A DNA stretch of 64,000 nt from Eremophila alpestris peregrina (lineage: Eukaryota; Chordata; Aves; Passeriformes; Alaudidae), in contig WMCF01000025.1 of NCBI GenBank assembly GCA_009792885.1, forward strand, positions 7,937,771 to 8,001,770, written 5' to 3'. Positions 12,512-24,646 of this stretch are shown piece by piece (within the stretch, counting starts at the first letter, position 1; every line of letters begins with the position of its first letter). The notes under the pieces were generated by a model. That model saw only the letters and a program-made list of their open reading frames with translations, made no database searches and had not been told where the DNA came from. Position numbers and translations under genes: made by a program.

Positions 12512-15500
12512 TAAAAAGGAATAGAAAGGCATTCATTAATTTCAATCCATTCCTAATGTTTAATACTTTGTTATCATGTGTGAAAATTTGTAATGGAGTA
12601 ATTTTAAATAAGTACAAAAGCATCTGACGTTTTGCTTAGATGAAAGGACATACTAAAAAAGAAAAGTTTTTAAAATTTATCGTTTTGGAAAATTTAATTG
12701 AGAAGACAAATGTTAATGTAAGTTTAACAATTACTAGAAAGGTACACTAAGTAGTTTTTTAAACTGTCCAGAAATTAACTGATTTATCTTTTTCAGAGTA
12801 AGTTCATATTCAGAATTATGCTATGTGACTCCCCAGAGTAAATCTGAATACCTTTTTTAATGCTTCTGTGCTCATTGTAGAGGAAAGGGATTTTCTACAC
12901 TCACTGAAGACTAATTGCAACAGTTATCTCAAGGTGAAGCAGGAGGAGGAGAGGTCAAGGAATAGATAGATTAAATAAAATAAGTGGTAACTAATCCTCA
13001 TGTCTGTGTATTCAGCAGAGACACCTAAAGAGGCTCAGGGATGAAATGACTGAAATGCTGCTGCCACCTCTCACGTGGAGTCTGTCACCCAGAGTTGTAC
13101 TGATAGCTCAGGGCAGGAGGGAGGCAACTGTGATACCAATTTTTGCAGAGCTCCAAGGGAGACCACAGGACTCCTGACGTAGAAACCCAGTGTCTGCTTG
13201 GGCATATTAGTGAAAGTAGAATGTAAGATTGGGGTGAGGGTGATAGATGAAATAAAAGTCAAGACAGCTTTTGTAGAGGACAAAAATAAGAATGCTCTGA
13301 AGGTTTCAAAGCTTGTGGGTGAGAATAATACACTTTAACAGGCTGCCTGGATTTCTGGAAGGCAAGATCCCTCACAAAAGGGTCTTGAAGAAACTAAGCA
13401 GGCAGGAGAAATGTCTTATCCCCACTGAGAATTTTTTTAAAAGTTGGGTTTTTTAAAAAAATACTCATGTCCCTTCAGTTGTGTTTCATGGTCAGATTAT
13501 TTTTAAGTAGCTTTCTGCATTGCTCTGAAACCTAAACATTTCAGTGAAAATTGCTTATCAACCATAAAATATCTACAAGTCCCAGGAACTATAATTTGTT
13601 GTTGGAGTATGTGCCACCAGTCTGCAGACTGTTATTCACAGAAGTGCTGTAATGTCACATAGTACAGCACAATGTGAAGATCTGTCAGCTTTTACAGTGA
13701 GCTTTATGCTACCCAAAGGAAATCTGTAAATAAATTTCCTTTGTTATATAAGATATTTTCAGATCTCTGTTCATGTATAAAATAAAACCTGAGTATGCAG
13801 GTATACAGATGGTAGTTTATGTACAATTCTAGAGGATGAAAAGAATACTCAAGGAGTAATTTTACTGGAATTCATAAGGGGCAGATTTACAGGGCTTTCT
13901 TTTCTCACTTTAATATAACCAGATAGATTTGTTTATGAAATAACATGGATATTGAAGGTAGAGCCAATTGTTAGTGTGAAATAAATAGCAGGCATCTTCC
14001 TTGCTTCTTCATAAAAGTGTTTCTGTCTTGTGTTTGCAAGTAGCCACTTTTTTTACTATTCCATCTTGTAGTGCAGCCTGGGCTCGAGCTTTTGGTGTAG
14101 CGCAACATATTATTGTTAATGATTTTTCAAAAAATAAAAGCAAACCCATCAGATTTAGGTAATTGAAGGTATTTTAAATCTGGGCATCTGGCACAGCTAT
14201 TTTTCTGTCTCCTTTGTCACACTGAAGAAATATGATTTATTGCTAGTCTTTCAGTTCTCCCTGGGCCAAATTTTGTTGTTTTCTGTTTACTCCCTTCTTC
14301 TGCACTGGGAGCAGAGACATGAAAATGCTGCATTGCATACACTGTTGGATTTCTGTACCACATACCACTGTACATCTGTAGAGTTGTCCTTTCAAAGTGC
14401 TTCTGTAAGATACTAGAAACAGGCACCTGAATGTTGCAAATGTGAACCTATAGATGAGGAAAGTTACCTGAAACCAGCAGAACTTGTTACCAAAATGTCA
14501 CCTTCCCCTTAGTGTTGAGAGAAAAACAATCTATGAAGAAGTTGTGCTGGAAGATGTGAGGTGACTGCTCTAGGTAGCTATTACTGCCCTGAATCCAGTG
14601 AATTTTGCCCTGCTGGGAGAGTTGTAGGTTTGTGCAAGAAAGATTGAGCTCTTGCTCTGAAAAGGTTGTCAATATTTCAGCATTCAGTCTCAGACCACAG
14701 CACCGGGCTTCCTTGGAGACTGGAAAAGGAAAAGGATACGGGAGAGTAGCAGAGGAACTCATATCTCACCAGACACAGAAGAGGCACACCTTTATCTGTC
14801 AAACATTAAATAATAATTGCCTTCTGTATGTGTGGTGTCCTTTGAATAGCAGTTATGAGTTAAGGGATGAGCTTCTGCAATGGAAGTTACTCTCCAATTG
14901 CCCAAATACACCACAATATTTTGCTCCCAAATAATTTATAGAATTTGCTCACTGCATGGGCTGCGGTCCATACAGGACTAGGCACAGCTGCAAAGGCTTC
15001 ACCTGCTGGATCACTGAGAGAGATTATTCAAACTTTAAACCACACTTTGTGTGACAGAGCATGACTCATAGGTCCTTGGATGGAATAGCTGCCAGTCTCA
15101 AAAACAAAAAAAAATTATTTATGGCAAAGTTACTTAGAATAAGTTAGAATAACTTTACTCTTCAGCCAAGGAAAGCTCAGAATTGCTGATAAAATAGAGA
15201 AAATACCAAACTTGAAAATAAATATCATATTGAGTCCTTGCAGGGCAGAGTTTCCTATGGTCTTCTTCTAGAAAGCCCTTCAGCTTGCAGTGGCTTCCAT
15301 CACTGAAACAACCTCAGCAAATCCCATCAGGGTCTCTAGGAAATATTTCTGTCAAGAAAGAGGAAGTGCTGAAGTCAGGTGTACTGCAGCAGAGTAATAA
15401 CTCACTTCTTTGTGCTTTTTCACTGATTGCTCTGTTCAGTCTTCTGAAAGGTTCTTTCTGCTGCAGCTCTAAGTGACTCTCATTTAGATGGATCCACCTG

Positions 15501-15534
15501 ACTTAGACTGAAGCATTCCCTTGGGAAAAATACC

Positions 15535-15554
15535 AAACAAACAAACAAACAAAA
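15535..15554 (+). repeat. (AAAC)n tract
   Basis: About five AAAC units. Confidence 0.9.
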
Positions 15555-16999
15555 GGTATTATTTTTTTAAAACTGCAAACAAGCAAGTTCTGCAGTGACT
15601 GAAACCAAATATGTAGGATGGCCCTGATTCATCTGAGCACATTCTTGTACTGTGCACATGTTCTGTGGTTTCTTGGCAAGACTCAGTATTGGAATGTTGC
15701 TAAGCTGTGCTGGATGTGGCAGTGCCAGTGCTGCTAAAAGCAGCTGTGTGGCTCTGTGGGGAGGAAGCTATTTTGAGGTGCACCTTGGACTCAGGATGGA
15801 AAAAGAAATTAGCTCCCTCTTGCTTATTAATAACAATAGTGTTCTAACAAAAAAAAAATATTGTGGCATTTCTTAAAATAAGTGGCTGAAAACATATAGC
15901 AGTCTCATATTTTACTACTTTCTTCAAAATTATATAATGTAAATGGTGGGAACAGCAATGCCAGTCTAAAAAGGAAGTACATCATTTGTAACTGTTGTTA
16001 ATATCATACAGAGAGTTTTTAAGCAGTAAAAAGAATTCTCAAAGAGGACTGGAGCAGGAACTAGATATGAAAATAAAAATCTTGTTACACTAAAGATACA
16101 CATTTTTTGTTCTTTCTTTCTTTCTAGGAATTATGATTCCTGTAGCTTAAACGATTGGTATCATGTGCCTATAAGCTGAGATTTCAGTGATGAATAATAA
16201 ATTATGATACTGTGAATTACATGCTAAAATGTTATTGGTTAGTAAATATTACTTTCTAGTTTCTTTTTATCTCTTTTAACTATACTAAGTGTCAACATAT
16301 TTTTCTGATGGATATATCTGTTAATCCATATTTAAAAATGCAGCATTTCAAAATTAATCAAATTACATAAAGGCATGTTGCATATTCATGATATATGCTG
16401 GAAATAACCAAAACCAGTGTTGGGTAAAGAAGTCACAAACTTCTCCCAAGTTTATACAAAGTTTGGAAGCTATTTAAGCGCAGTAATCATAGAATAGATT
16501 TCATTAATCCATAGCATACCTGTCATTACAAATAATGCTGCCAAAATCAATCAGCTGCAACTATAGTATTGTTTTTTACAGAATGTGTCTCCACATGTAC
16601 AAACATGCAGGTGTCAGTGTGTAAACCAAGATTCCAAAACAATGGACATAAAACATGGAATTGGTATGAATTAGACCTATTTTAAATCGTTGAGACCAAG
16701 AATTCAGACCTAATCCCTCAAGGAGACTGGGCCCCATCTTTTGCTGTGTTGAAGGACATTTGCCAGATGTCTCCACTGGATTGCACATCTCATGAGAGAT
16801 AAAGAGGAAGCAGAGCAGCCTTTGTGCAGGAGCCTGGGGATTAGGAAATTCACCTGGTGCACTGCAGAAACAGGAAATCTAGTACTTACTTGCTTTAGTG
16901 ATTTTTAAATGGTTTCATTTTGGAGCAAATTAGTTTCACCTGAAAAGGCTGCTAGGGCTCTACCTCCAAAATAACCTCATACTCACTGATAAGCATATC

Positions 17000-17660
17000 T
17001 CTCTGGAGGTAGGAAGAGAGTTGAGGTCTCGTTTAGTAGAGGGCTGTTTTGATGAAGGGTTGGACACAGAGAACACTGTTTAACTTGTGGATCTCCTGTT
17101 AAAGCTTGAAAGCCTCTGGAGCTGATACCCCATTTTTGCTCCACTGGCCCCTGTGGCTTTGTATGGAGCCTGTTTTGGTGGCCACAGGTGACAGGGGCCT
17201 GAGATGGTGAGCTGAAGGAGGGGGCATTGGGAATCACTTCATGTCTGCCAGAGCTGCCACCAGCCTGCCATGGGGTACATGGAACAGTCATGGAGAAAGC
17301 CTGTTTTGTGTACAAAACCTTAGCCATTGGGGATTATAAAGTTACCTAACCAAGGACCAAAGGTGCCCCTGCCCAAACACAGTTAGAAGGAAATAGGCAG
17401 CTTCTGGAGGCCCAAGACAAGCTGATCTGTGTAAAGGACTCTCTCCACCCAAATAAGGTACCCTTACTCCTGAGGGGTTGTGGCACAGGGACAATCCATG
17501 CTGGAGCAGGGATGCACCAGAGGGCACTGCAGGCCATTAGTGTTTGAGGCCTGGATTACAGATGTGGAGGAAAAGGGCAGCAGAAACCTTTAATCGCAGA
17601 GCAGCAGAAGTGGTTAAGCAGTGACAGAAAGGAACTGTCACACATGCTGTCTCAGCTTCC
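17000..17660 (+). mobile_element. Possible degraded ERV-like repeat, plus orientation
   Basis: Contains CCATGCTGGAGCAGGGATGC followed by CACTGCAGGCC, which resembles the ERV-like repeat at 6640 and 55235 read from the other strand, and a purine-rich GAGGAAAAGGGCAGCAGAAAC end. The match is weak and the extent is a guess; it could be unrelated intronic sequence. Confidence 0.3.
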
Positions 17661-17819
17661 TACCCTGCCTGCCACCTCAGCATAGGAATTTTGACGGACA
17701 GATCATAATGCAAGGCAAAAATAGGGAATAACTGAGAGCAGGAGGTGCGGAGGATAGATGGTTGTGTAAGTGTCTGTCTCTGTGTTTATCTTCATTTTTT
17801 GTTGGTTTTGGTTCGTTGC

Positions 17820-17834
17820 TTTTTTTTTTTTTTT
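17820..17834 (+). repeat. Poly-T tract (15 bases)
   Basis: Uninterrupted T run following a T/G-rich stretch. Confidence 0.9.
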
Positions 17835-20632
17835 CAAAACTGCAATCAGCAGTGAGAGGTTTGTTTTTGTTTACAGTAAATTAATTCTATTAAAATTTCC
17901 TGACTGCAGACTGTTTTGCCCACAACAGAGTTCCAAGCAGAGAAAGGTGCCTCCTTCCAGCCTGAAGCAAACCACCTGGTGGCTCTTTGTAGAATCATAA
18001 CCAGCACCCTCTTCTGGGCATTTTCTACTTACCTGGATTCCTCCTGCTGATCTAATTTTTCTCAGTTGCATTTTTAGGGTTCCAATTTTCTCAATGCATT
18101 GCACACGTAGACATGGTGTCCCAGGAGGACAGGCTTTTCCTAGGTGACAAGGCACTTGGAGATCTGTTAGTTACCATTCCTGTCTTTCTGTGATTAAGTG
18201 GGAGTTCCTGTCTGCAAACTTCCATGTGTAAGTACCTCTGGAACATACCATAGAAAACACTTCCAAAATTGTGCACACAGTAATGTGGAAAATGTTCAGA
18301 AAATAAAACATGCAGAATAAAATTCAGAAAATGTTTAGAAAATAAAACCAGGCTAATCCCAAAAGCTTTGACCCTTGATTTATGCTAAATTTTGTTTTGT
18401 GATTAGGCCTAGTAATGAGTATTAATTACTAGTTTAGCATATGTCTGCCATAGAGTAACTTCTTCCTTTTTTTCCCTGATCACATTCCTCAAAGTAAAGA
18501 GAATTGGTTTTCAAAACTCTGTTTATATTGTTTGGGTTTTTTTCAGGGGGAGCAAACTTTTTTGTTGAAAACTTTCTATCTTTAGTAGCTGGTGAATATA
18601 ATAATTAAAGGGCAATTGGGAGATTTCTACAAGAAACTGTCATTCTTGAGATTGAAATACAATGCAAACCATTCTTGCTCCCTTTTATTTAGACCATTGT
18701 AAGGAAACAAAAGGTCTGCTTTATGAATCAGTTAACAGCATATACCCTCCAGACATTTGCCTGTTCTTTGATTTCCACCTAGTGTGAGTCAGCCTCCTCC
18801 TGTCTTCAAGGCTAGGAAGTGAGCTGTTCAATAAATAGTGGTGCTCAGAAAAGAGGTGTTAAAATATACAGCTTGCAACATTAAAATTTATCATCACTGT
18901 TTCACAAGAAGTAGAACAGCTCCTTACTGTAGGTTCACTTTTCATTAATTTATGAGTGAAATAAACTCTTACTTCTACTTGAATAAACTTTTATCTCTAT
19001 TTAAACTGGCTGTTGTATGGGCCAAAACTATGTTTAGCTACTTCTACTCTTGACTAATCTAATACAGAGATTGGCTGTTTTGATTATTTCTGTTGCTATG
19101 TGGCCCTGCTTCTCACTGCTCTGTCTGGCCCACTTTTAAGTGTTTCTGAGCTCCTGACTAATGCAGCTAGGTGCCTCATTCTTGATTTTGATCTTTATTC
19201 TGTGGGGTGAATAACATTTGATCACTCAAATGTATGCCATCTGTAGACTATCCAATAAAATATTAGCAAATCACCAGTGAAATACAGAAAGAAATCCATT
19301 TTTGCATGCTTACTTGTCAATCTGTAAGCAGATGGCTGAAACACTGGAGGCAATGTCAAAGGTAAAAACATGGAGGAGTGATGCTGTCAATGTGCTTCAG
19401 ATGCGATCTTCTAACTTAAATGCAGTGCTGTGCCTTAGAAATGCTTTTGGTTTTGTTTTGGATTTGATGCTTTTAACCACAAGGTTTGGGTCTAAACTGG
19501 GCAGAAGAACAGGAAACTTTGGTCTTTGAAAAAGGGCTGCATAGATACCATGTACTCTTGAATATCTTCCCTGACATGTCTCATAGATGGTTTGGAAGAG
19601 GAAAATATGTAAAAAGAGAGATCAGTTTGGTTTTCTTAATTTCTATTTAAAAAAATAATAAAATTCTTCTCATCAAAATGTGAAGTGAGTTGTACTGGAG
19701 TTAAAGAGTTTATTGTTTAAAAGAATGGCATTGAGCAATTGCCAGCACTACAATACTTCACCATTATTAAAGACTGATATAGTTATAAATATGTTACACT
19801 CCTCAGACTGACTTCTTCTAAAATGCTGCTGCTGTCTGCTCATCAGTTCTTGAAATACATGAAACATAAAGCAAGAATTAACAGGATCAGGCAGAAACAA
19901 ACCTTGAAAATCTGTCAGTGAATTCAGCAGCTCAGGCTGTGTATGTTGGTGTTCTCTTTTACTCAATTGTTGTGCTGTTTGGTGACTCGTCACTTGAGTA
20001 GCCCCAGGATAGGCACGCTTTCCGAAGGTGTAGTGAGCATCTTTGCAGAATTAGTCATAAACAGGCTGCATATGCAAGCTGTAATCTGTGCATAAACATT
20101 AAACATCGCCTAGGTTCCGTGAAGGAATTTGTCTTTGCTAAATACGTGGTGAGTCTGTGAATTTAAATGAGCTTTCAGTCCCCTATTCTGAAACAGCTGT
20201 GGTGCTTTTGCATAGCTTTTGTATCTTTTGGATGTGGAGGTGACTGGTGAGATGGCAGCTCTTCATTCCCAGAGCTACTCCACAGCAAACGAGCTGGGCA
20301 CACTGAGGGTGCACAACACTGCATATTTAGACTGCAAACCCTTGCCTTAAATTGACCGCCTGCTTTGGCTTTTTTACTGCTCTTGTGAAGTGAGCAAGTC
20401 ACACCACTGATGTTTGGCAATTGCAGAATTATTTGAGGACAACTGTCCCATTTCTGGAGGCATGGCTGGAGCTCAGGGGCAGGGTGGGAAGGACAGAGCC
20501 TCTTCCCCCAGGTAGAGGCTCCCAGACAGCACTGTGGGGGCAGATCCCTGTTTGGCACCAACCTGGGCCTCACCCTGGCCCTTCTCCAGTCCAAGCACTT
20601 GGATGGACACAGCTCATTGCCATCTGACCTTG

Positions 20633-22190
20633 TGTAATGGTTTCAGGTTCACCAATTTCTGTTTCTCAAATTAGTGTAGTGGTCTGAGTGTCTACCATAA
20701 TGACTTACTCTTTTTCCCTCTGTGACATAGGATTAGGAGCAAAGTAAAGGAGACTCAAAAGGTATAAAGTTAGGTTTATTAACAAACACTAAAAGAAGAG
20801 AATGAGAATCAAACTGAAACCTTCAAAACACTCCTCTTCCACCCAGCAACTGTTCAGTTTCCCACTGATGACATGAAGAAACAAAACCTGGAACTCTTGG
20901 TCAGTTTACCACCCATAAAATAGTCTGTCATCACTTCATTTAGAGAGACAAGTCTCTTTCAGTCCGCCATGGAATTTCCCCACTGACAACATGGAACAGT
21001 TCTCTTGTGGATTTTAATTCTCACAAAAATCCCAGCCACCCGGGAACCTGCTTTTGTGAAGTACCTCCCATTGGCAGCTTTCCCACCAGTTGCATATGGG
21101 TCATGGACACTACTAGGATGCCATTTTAAAAATGGACACTTCACATTTAAAGGATTTTTTTCATCTCATGGAACAGAGATCTATTTTCTCTTCTTCCCTG
21201 GGGCAGAGGGCTTCTTATCTTCTCTCTCTCTGTTCAAACTTCTCATAGGGTCACAGGATCACAGCTACTAATTCGATATTCACTCAGTCCATTACAGATA
21301 CCTTTGCTCAAAATCCACAAACCTGAACAATCATTTCCCCAGTCCATTTTTTCCATGATTTAAAGGGATATTCCAGCATATTACAGTCTGTTACCACGGC
21401 TCACAAAAGACTTTCAGCCTAAACCCAAGGCATCTTTTCATCTCTTCCACTAAGGGGTAACTCTTCCTTCACTGACTTTGATATCTTCATATTGTCTCTT
21501 TACATGCCCCCAGTCTGGCTTTTCCTCCCACTCAAAGAAGAGTTAGGACTTTTTAAGTTTCTCCTGTGCAAGGAAAGAGTGACCAGCCTGCAGAGCACAT
21601 GATGATTCTTCTGGGCAGTGGCCAAAGGTGGTACATTCAAGCCACTCTGGGGCTGTGCCAGGATCCTGGGGGCCCCAGCCACACCAGAAATGTCCACTCC
21701 ACACGGCTGGGCCTCTCCCAGCAAGGGATCTTGGTAATGGTGGTTGGAGTACACTGGAGGGGAAAGGGAAAGGATCTTCTTACGGGGCTTCCCTCCCGCT
21801 TCTGCCTGGCAGCCGCGGCGGGAGGGAACCTGGCCTGTCCCTGCCAGGCCTCCCAGGCAATGGAGGTGCAGCTCATAGCAGCAAGATTTTAACAGCTGCA
21901 CAGCCCGATCCAGCTGGGACAGGGCATGCTCTCTTCCCCTCCCCGTGCCCAGGAGTCACCGGCACTGGAGGGCTTCCCGGGAAAAGCCTGGCCCAAGCAG
22001 GGCCTGGCCGGGCCCAACCCGTGGGAGCTGGGAGCTGGGGCCAGCCTACCTCTTCCAAGGCAGGAAGAGAGAGGAAATTTCCCGGGCTCCTTCTGATTTT
22101 TAACCTGTGTAGTCCAGAGGCGTATCCCTATACTTTAATTGGTTAATCCAGTTGTCAATTTCAAAGCCAGTCACTAATTGGTTTTGCTAT
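20633..22190 (-). mobile_element. LTR/ERV-like block, minus strand (tentative)
   Basis: Starts near TGTAATGGTTTCAGG and includes AGGAGACTCAAAAGGTATAA and GGTTTATTAACAAACACTAA (AATAAA on the minus strand), then a GC-rich part at 21560-22080 with GCCGCGGCGGGAGGG, ending with GTAGTCCAGAGGCGTATCCC and ATCCAGTTGTCAATTTCAAA. The arrangement matches LTR-type sequence common in passerine genomes as I recall. It contains the only CpG-rich stretch of the intron and long but unconvincing open frames on both strands. Boundaries and target-site duplications were not established. Confidence 0.55.
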
Positions 22191-24628
22191 AACTTTCTGA
22201 AAAAAAATAATTTCCATGCTAAACCAGCACACCTCAGCAGCCACCTTGGGCCTGAGAACTGGCAGCCCTCATTTGGGGCTCCCATTCTCACAGGAGCAGC
22301 TCTTGGACAACTGCAGCTTGTCTTCTGCAGAATAATTTCATGTGGGTATTTGCATTTCATGCCTGAGGAACTAGAGGAATGAGAGGATGGTGCTTTCATT
22401 CCCCTTGTGTGTGTGTGTTGATTTTTTGGTGTTGATATTGTAGCTTCCAACATTGCCACAGCTGAAAAGGGTCCAAAAGGGTCATGATAACAACAATCCT
22501 TATGATGCTGTGCTTGGGGAAAAATTCATTTTACACGGGGAAAAGAAAATCAGAGATGAATGTTGTTAGCAGTGGGAGAGGAGGGGGCATTTAGGAGAAC
22601 AGATGAGTGTTCATAGTTCTGCCATCAGGAAAGATGTTATCTGTGTCCTAAAGCCTGTACTAGCCTCAAGTAAAAGCAAAAGCAGCAATTAGATATAAAT
22701 AAAAGAGTTTAAAATGACAAAAGATGTGATATGTATGAGATTTTTAGATGTCACAAAAAATCCTTGATCCTTGCCGGATTTTGTCAAGGCCAATAAAAGT
22801 GTTTTGGAAGTATTCCAGGAAAAAAGCTATCATAACCAAGGAAGGGGCTGCCACTAGATAGAAAAAGTATAAACAATCAGTATGAAATAAAAAGTGCTGC
22901 TGTGATGGGATTGTATTTGGAAAGAAATAGAGTGATGTACTCAACAATTTGGTAGGAAATCAAGTAATATGAAAATATTTTTTAGAATTTAATGGGTACA
23001 TGTTTGGGTTAAGTAACTTTCCATAATCAGAAGATTTTAGTAAGATACATGATGCACTGATGCCCTTGTTTTATTACTTGCTTATAAAAGTACTGACACT
23101 TCTCATCAAAAGAGCACAGTCTAGTGGATTTTGTGTGGGATAACTGCAAATTATCAGCAGAGATGTTCAATGAACTGGCATCTGTGTCATGTTCTGCAAG
23201 AATCACATCTCATTGTTTATGCTATTATGTATTTTTTATTAATAATCTAGAAGGTATGGGAAGACATTAATAGACAATAATTTTTGCAGAAAATGTAAAT
23301 ACTGGTCTGATAATGAATACCATAATATTGAATACTTTATAAACAATATTAATCAAGAGTTTTTAATAACTTTCTGAAGGGACATAATTCTAAAAGAGTA
23401 TGGGCCATAGCTAGCATGTTATAAGGCTGCAACTTTGTACAGTATTTTGGAGAAAATAGAAGACATGGAACAGCAGACAGGGAACTCCAGGAGTAAGTCA
23501 TGGACATACTGAGGGAAATAAATGTATGTATGTCTTTGTTTACTGGAGCAAAATGTTAGGATTTGTGTCATAAACCCCTTAAGAATGCTTGAAGGTTATT
23601 AAGGGTTTTGTGAAGAGAGTGTAGAAAATGCTTAGGAGAAGGAGATTTTTACACCTACATCTGTTTACCTGATGAAAAAGACAGTTACCTGTGTTTACAG
23701 GAGTAAGAGTAGGGACATTAATCTTGAGCTGAGAAAGATACAACAGGGCCAAGGCTTCAAAGTAAGAAAAACAGAACACATTTTTAACAGTTTTTGAACA
23801 GTTCAGCTGATTAACCACTAGAAGTTGGTGAATTCTACATCTCTTGATGTCTCTGTAGTCAAGATTGAATACCTTTCTTGTTGTGTTTAAGTAAAATCAA
23901 TTTATTGACTTCAGCACAAGTAATGAGGTTGATGTAGATTATTAACATTGGCTAAAACTAAGGAGATAATAGCATGTAATTTTAAGGAATCTTCTCACCT
24001 TTCAGTTAGGAGTCCAAGTTAGCTTTAAGAAAAAACAATTTCCAACTCTTCATTCTTGTAGGAGTATTTTAGAGAATGATCATGAGGTCTGGGTTAACAC
24101 TACAGTAATTTGACAGATAGCCTCTGGATCACCCTCTCTATCAGCTTCTTGACTGTTCCATCTTTTTGTGATCAGAAATCAGAAAATTCATTTCTGGTAG
24201 GTTATTTCTTTATACATTTCAAGGGCAGCTGAAAATTTGATGTTATTTGTGGTGATTTCTAAACTTCGTAGTGAAGCAGGATGCATACATAGGCTAATTG
24301 CTCCTCGAACTCTTACTGCTGACTTACTGACCTGGTTTGTCAAACTCACTAAATAAATGATTAGATATATGCCACAGGAATCTGAAAACAAAATCCAGCT
24401 CACAGAAAAGCAGAAGCCAAGATCAACTGCCCTAAATGACACTGAAAGGGATAAAAATATCCCTATAGGAGATTCCAGGGACAAAAATACTCCTATAGTG
24501 CTTTACTGATCTACAAATAAGTAGTTTTTCTGCAGACTTCTTAAATATCAGAAAAAGCTTAACAACAAAGATGGACATTTCTTCCAGTAAGACCAAAATT
24601 TGGACCTGCAGTTCCCTCCCTGGACAAC

Positions 24629-24646
24629 AGAGAGAGAGAGAGAGAG
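24629..24646 (+). repeat. (AG)n dinucleotide tract
   Basis: Nine AG units. Confidence 0.95.

Noticed and set aside
16484..16500. AATCATAGAAT string resembling a CR1 tail
   Set aside because: The bases that follow do not match CR1, so this is a short chance match.
21780..22060. CpG-rich stretch as a gene promoter
   Set aside because: It lies inside an LTR-like block within an intron and no downstream exon on either strand was recognised.
21500..22146. Open frames of 108-172 codons on both strands
   Set aside because: They follow the GC-rich part of an LTR-like block where stop codons are rare by composition; none resembles a known protein.
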